Shown here piece after piece: positions 13,873-17,064 of a stretch of DNA of 17,064 nucleotides (the first letter of the stretch is position 1; each line of letters starts with the position of its first letter). This DNA is from an uncultured Rikenellaceae bacterium. GTDB taxonomy: Bacteria > Bacteroidota > Bacteroidia > Bacteroidales > Rikenellaceae. Location: positions 1 through 17,064 of the forward strand of contig CAMRVW010000028.1 of the NCBI GenBank assembly GCA_947054185.1, written 5' to 3'. Both the position numbers and the translations under genes were made by a program. The notes beneath the pieces are model-generated. The model was not told the origin of the DNA. It saw nothing but the letters and a program-made list of their open reading frames with translations, and did not search any database.

Positions 13873-15510
13873 TCAAAACGGCATTTTCTGCAAGCAAGAT
13901 GCTGCGTCGGCTATGGTCGGGTCTTGGGCGACAGCCCTTTGAGCGCGCCCCCATGCGTATGCGTAATTGGCGGTTATGGCGCTTTCGAGATATTCGACAA
14001 TCTCGTCTTTGTATAACTCGAGATCTCGTTTTTTGTCGGTCTTGACCACCTCTTCCATCTGCTCTATCAGCGGGCGGAGCCTCTCTTGGTAATCTTCTTT
14101 CTCGGCGATGCTTTTGAGCTTGTTGAGCTCCATTTGTGTGGCCGAGGTGTATTTGAGCTCTTTGCCTTCGATGAAACGGCAGAAGTCGGCATAGTCACTG
14201 TCGGTAAGCTTGAATGCGAGAGGGTCGAACGAGGCGTCCCTGCGGGCGGTGTAATAGTCTATGGCGTAATCGTCGATGTAACCGTATGCCATCAGGGCGA
14301 GGGCAAACTTGTTGGCATATTCGGGTTTTACGATCACATCGGGCGTTATGCCGCCGCCGTCGCGTACGGTGCGTCCCGATAGGGTCTTGAACTCCTTCAT
14401 CAGCGAGTCGGGTATGTGACCCACGCTGCCGTCTTCGTTGCGATGGCTGTAATCGACCGCCTGTATGCAACGTCCGCTTGGTATGTAATATTTGGCAGTG
14501 GTCAGCTTGATGTAAGAGCCGTAACCGACGCCTATGGTGCTCTGCACCAATCCTTTGCCAAAGGTGCGTGTGCCGTATATCACCGCACGGTCGAGATCTT
14601 GCAGCGCTCCTGCCACAATCTCGCTTGACGATGCCGAGCCGCTGTTTACCATCACCACAAGAGGCATGTGTGTGTCTATCGGGTCGTTGGTGGTCTTGTA
14701 AACGGCATTCTCGCTTTTGACCCGTCCTTTGATTGACACCACCTCGGTGCCTTTGGGCACGAACAGACCGGTCAGCGCCACAGCCTCCATTAGAAGACCT
14801 CCGCCGTTGCCACGCAGATCGAGGATCAGGCCTTTTAGACGGCCTGTGTTTTTCATCTCCATGATATGTCGGCGCACGTCCATGGCGCAGTCGTCAGAGA
14901 AACTCTCCAACGCAACATATCCTATGGTGTCGTTGATGAAGCCGGCATACGAGACGGCCGGTATCTTGATGCGTTCGCGCTTTATTTGCACGTCGCGCTC
15001 TTTGCCGGTGACACGGTCGCGCACGGTCATTGTAAACGACGAGCCCGGTATGCCCTTCATGTGCGAGCTCACCGAGTCGACGACCACCCCTTTCATGGAG
15101 ACGCCGTCTATGGCCGCCACAAGGTCGCCGGCGCGCAGACCGGCACGGTCGGCAGGCGAGTTTTTGTATGGCTCGGCAATGCGCACATAGTCGGCATCGC
15201 TGTCTTTGCGCACAATGGCACCCACGCCGCCGTAACGACCCGTGGTGTGCACACGAAACTCTTTCATCTGCTCTTCGTTGAAATATTCGGTGTATGGGTC
15301 GAGCGATGAGAGCATCTTGGCGGCAGCGGTCTCTATGAGCTTCTTGTTATCGACCGAGTCGACATACTGGGTGTTGACGCCACGGTATATGTTGAAGAAT
15401 ATCTCGATGTTCTTTCCGGCATCGAAATCGCCTCTGCGGTTGTTTTGTCCGCGGGCGTTAAGGCCAAGGCACACTAACGCCGCGGCCAGGGCAACAGTTG
15501 AAAACCTCAT
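13873..15510 (-). CDS. S41 family carboxy-terminal processing peptidase (CtpA-like)
   Basis: Periplasmic serine protease of the tail-specific (Prc/Ctp) family, 545 residues, with a signal peptide at about 1-21 (ending NARG-Q). The order is an N-terminal cap (about 30-90), a PDZ domain (about 95-180, SPADRAGLRAGDLVAAIDG) and the S41 core (about 195-400). The core includes GLILDLRGNGGG and VNSGSASSSEI with nucleophile S294. FGKGLVQ supplies K319 and Q323, exactly the 25- and 29-residue spacing of the Ser-Lys-Gln site. An unassigned helical C-terminal extension (about 400-545) follows. It lies 4 bp downstream of the small membrane protein gene, so the two are co-transcribed. Likely roles are trimming envelope proteins or hydrolases; the substrate is unknown. 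Confidence 0.95.
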   Translation of the reverse strand: MRFSTVALAAALVCLGLNARGQNNRRGDFDAGKNIEIFFNIYRGVNTQYVDSVDNKKLIETAAAKMLSSLDPYTEYFNEEQMKEFRVHTTGRYGGVGAIVRKDSDADYVRIAEPYKNSPADRAGLRAGDLVAAIDGVSMKGVVVDSVSSHMKGIPGSSFTMTVRDRVTGKERDVQIKRERIKIPAVSYAGFINDTIGYVALESFSDDCAMDVRRHIMEMKNTGRLKGLILDLRGNGGGLLMEAVALTGLFVPKGTEVVSIKGRVKSENAVYKTTNDPIDTHMPLVVMVNSGSASSSEIVAGALQDLDRAVIYGTRTFGKGLVQSTIGVGYGSYIKLTTAKYYIPSGRCIQAVDYSHRNEDGSVGHIPDSLMKEFKTLSGRTVRDGGGITPDVIVKPEYANKFALALMAYGYIDDYAIDYYTARRDASFDPLAFKLTDSDYADFCRFIEGKELKYTSATQMELNKLKSIAEKEDYQERLRPLIEQMEEVVKTDKKRDLELYKDEIVEYLESAITANYAYAWGRAQRAVAQDPTIADAASCLQKMPF

Positions 15511-15514
15511 GATG

Positions 15515-15967
15515 TTATTGTTCGTTTTCCAATCTCATGGCAAGCACTATGACCACCGTGCGTGTGCCCGATATCTCTATCGGATTGTGCGAGGCGTCGA
15601 TGGTGACGGTGTCGTTGTAAAGCATTCTAAGGCGGGCCAGAGCTTTGGCGGGACGATAACGGCGTATGGCACCCTTGTCTTCGGTCAATACATATCCCGA
15701 GGCCTCCATCACTCTGTCCACGGTGCTCCAGTCGCCTGTGTCGCGCACCGTAACGCTCTTTTTGGCAAAACCGAACAAGGGGTATGCCAACGATATTACC
15801 ACCGCAAACAGAGCCACCATCATGCCGTTGTTTGACAAAAAGAAGTTCCACAACTGGTCAGGCTCCACGCGTGTGGTCGATGTCAGCACCATCAGCAGGT
15901 ATGTCACCGTGAAAATAATGGTCACAAACAGGAAATAACTTGCCGATCTTCTCAAATAATTGTACAT
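15515..15967 (-). CDS. Hypothetical two-TM membrane protein upstream of the S41 protease
   Basis: A 150-residue protein I do not recognise. Two hydrophobic helices (about 10-29 and 48-68) frame a short polar loop. A soluble C-terminal domain of about 80 residues begins KKSVTVRDTGDWSTVDRVME and ends in an alternating hydrophobic strand (TRTVVIVLAMRLE), suggesting a mixed alpha/beta fold. It is first in a two-gene operon, with only 4 bp to the S41 start codon, so a role in the same envelope process is reasonable. The ATG at 15967 precedes helix 1 with a short basic segment (MYNYLRRS). No exact -7 box was found in the 189-bp divergent gap to comF. Confidence 0.8.
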   Translation of the reverse strand: MYNYLRRSASYFLFVTIIFTVTYLLMVLTSTTRVEPDQLWNFFLSNNGMMVALFAVVISLAYPLFGFAKKSVTVRDTGDWSTVDRVMEASGYVLTEDKGAIRRYRPAKALARLRMLYNDTVTIDASHNPIEISGTRTVVIVLAMRLENEQ

Positions 15968-16156
15968 ATTTGCAGTCCGTTTTTACGTTGAACACTGGCT
16001 CTATTTGTCGGTTTTGCGGTTTTGCAGACAGCCTTTTTCCGCTATTGCATTCAAAGACAACAGTCTGCATCGCATCCACAGGGGGCGAGTGCATATTCAA
16101 TCAACCTTTGATAGGGTTAATTTATTGTGTTATATGCCGTTTAAATATCCGTGCAG
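15968..16156. promoter_or_regulatory. Divergent intergenic region (S41 operon / comF)
   Basis: 189 bp, AT-richer than its neighbours, without a convincing ORF or exact TAnnTTTG box on either strand. AACCTTTG at 16103-16110 is a one-mismatch candidate for comF. Promoters for both divergent units are expected here. Confidence 0.35.
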
Positions 16157-16888
16157 ATGATTGTCGACCATATAAAGCATGTTTTTTCAGGGATAAAGGT
16201 AATCTTTTTCCCCGAATTATGCGTGGCTTGCGGCAGAAAACTTGTCGCCGGTGAGAATATGTTGTGTACCGCCTGCCGTGTGGATATGCCGCTGACGGGC
16301 GATCACAAGGGCGACAACAGCCATCTGAGGGAGCGTTTCGCCAACCATTTCGATCCGGTGTGGGCCGTATCGTTTTTCTATTATGTGCATGGTTCGCGCC
16401 ACAGCCGCATCATATTGAACATCAAGTTCAGGGGATGCGCATCTGCTGCCGTGGGCATGGGTCGTCTGTTTGGCCGGTACCTTGCCGAAGAGTGTCCGCA
16501 GATGTGCCGTGCCGATATGTTGGTGCCTCTGCCGTTGAGTCGTGAGCGTATGATGGTGCGCGGATTCAACCAGTCCGAGCTTATCGCGCGCGGCATGGGC
16601 GGGCAGATGGGACTTGACGTCGAGACACGGGCGGTGGCAAGGGTGCGTTACGGCAACGCCCAGTCACGCACCAGGTCGCGCATGGAGCGGTTATGCAATG
16701 TCGACAGGGCCTTTGCCGTGGTGAGACCCGAGCTTCTCAAGGGACGTCACATAATATTGGTGGATGATGTGGTGACCACGGGTTCGACACTCACATCGTG
16801 CGCCAAGGCCATCCTTGAGGCGGTGCCAGACTGTCGCATAAGCATCGCAGCCTTGGCGTCGACACCCAAAAGAGGGTATCGTAACTGA
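16157..16888 (+). CDS. comF: ComF family amidophosphoribosyltransferase-like protein
   Basis: A 243-residue cytoplasmic protein with the two-part ComF layout. An N-terminal zinc ribbon is built from C22/C25 (CVAC) and C37/C40 (CTAC). The C-terminal type I phosphoribosyltransferase fold has the PRPP-binding loop ILVDDVVTTGST (200-211) and the family block VPLPLSRERMMVRGFNQSE (123-141). ComF proteins support DNA uptake in transformable bacteria; their biochemical reaction is not settled. The ATG at 16157 is preferred over the in-frame GTG at 16151. It is divergent from the S41 operon, with a dispersed-repeat copy starting 34 bp after its stop. dprA elsewhere in the window is the other competence-type gene. 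Confidence 0.93.
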   Translation: MIVDHIKHVFSGIKVIFFPELCVACGRKLVAGENMLCTACRVDMPLTGDHKGDNSHLRERFANHFDPVWAVSFFYYVHGSRHSRIILNIKFRGCASAAVGMGRLFGRYLAEECPQMCRADMLVPLPLSRERMMVRGFNQSELIARGMGGQMGLDVETRAVARVRYGNAQSRTRSRMERLCNVDRAFAVVRPELLKGRHIILVDDVVTTGSTLTSCAKAILEAVPDCRISIAALASTPKRGYRN

Positions 16889-16922
16889 TGGCCGCGATGG
16901 TACGGGGTGGATTGGTGTTGTT

Positions 16923-17064
16923 GGTCGGTCTAAAGTGAAACGAAACCGCACACATTCATAGTGCCCGGCATAACGAAGTGGCGCCGTAAGCCTTTTCCTT
17001 GTAACGGGACGAGGCAACGAGTCCCGAGCGGCCCGGAGCCTCCCCCCACGGAGGCCGCACATCG
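16923..17064 (-). repeat. Dispersed structured intergenic repeat, copy C (inverted, runs to window end)
   Basis: Read on the minus strand it begins GTGCGGCCTCCGTGGGGGGA and continues GGCTCCGGGCCGCTCGGGAC, GTCCC, ACAAGGAA, AGGCTTACGGC, GTGTGCGGTTTCGTTTCAC and AGACCG. It combines the CTCCGGGCC junction of copy A with the AGGCTTACGGC hairpin segment of copy B. Stems: GGGAC/GTCCC (17006-17010 with 17021-17025 on plus coordinates), CCTCC/GGAGG and CGGC/GCCG (16966-16969 with 16983-16986). Its first 60 or so bases closely match the first 60 bases of the window, in opposite orientation. Confidence 0.85.

Overview
The window is GC-rich Bacteroidota DNA, most likely from a Bacteroidales gut-type organism. 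Evidence is the TAnnTTTG-type -7 promoter boxes, the lack of strong Shine-Dalgarno sequences, frequent ATA isoleucine codons, and the gene types present. A Muribaculaceae-like source is a guess only. All recognisable proteins are chromosomal housekeeping or envelope proteins. I see no phage, plasmid, transposase or CRISPR genes and no tRNA or rRNA. The unusual content is in the non-coding DNA.

Layout. Positions 1-420 hold a structured dispersed repeat, an A-tract array and a minus-strand terminator-like hairpin. 606-2144 (+) is a secreted M1-type peptidase homologue whose zinc-binding motif is destroyed. 2280-3335 (-) is a YbhN/UPF0104 membrane protein, convergent with it. 3453-4433 (+) is queG, which overlaps the 3' end of a minus-strand operon tadA-dprA-tatD (6776 down to 4413). 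7129-12145 (+) is a tight operon: aspS, an SGNH hydrolase whose 3' end appears frameshifted, and an MBOAT O-acyltransferase. 12146-13872 is 1.7 kb of gene-free, repeat-rich DNA. 15967 down to 13873 (-) is a small membrane protein followed by an S41 carboxy-terminal processing protease. 16157-16888 (+) is comF, followed by another copy of the dispersed repeat to the window end.

Gene relationships. The SGNH and MBOAT proteins plausibly form an extracytoplasmic O-acetylation pair, like AlgI/AlgX-J or PatA/PatB. tadA, queG and aspS all act on tRNA; tRNA-Asp is a queuosine tRNA. dprA and comF are competence-associated families.

Non-coding architecture. Two repeat systems are present. (1) A GC-rich structured repeat occurs in three loci (1-292 +, about 12505-12960 +, 16923-17064 -). 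Its stems are preserved, and one stem shows compensatory changes. Both ends of the window lie inside this repeat, as expected for a contig broken at a multicopy element. (2) A roughly 270-bp module containing an intrinsic terminator hairpin follows the MBOAT gene on the plus strand and the S41 gene on the minus strand. The two copies therefore face each other as a long imperfect inverted repeat (12216-12488 and 13599-13871). Between the arms are a 154-bp tandem duplication and a spaced A-tract array. Within the right arm is a 67-nt hairpin that is absent from the left arm.
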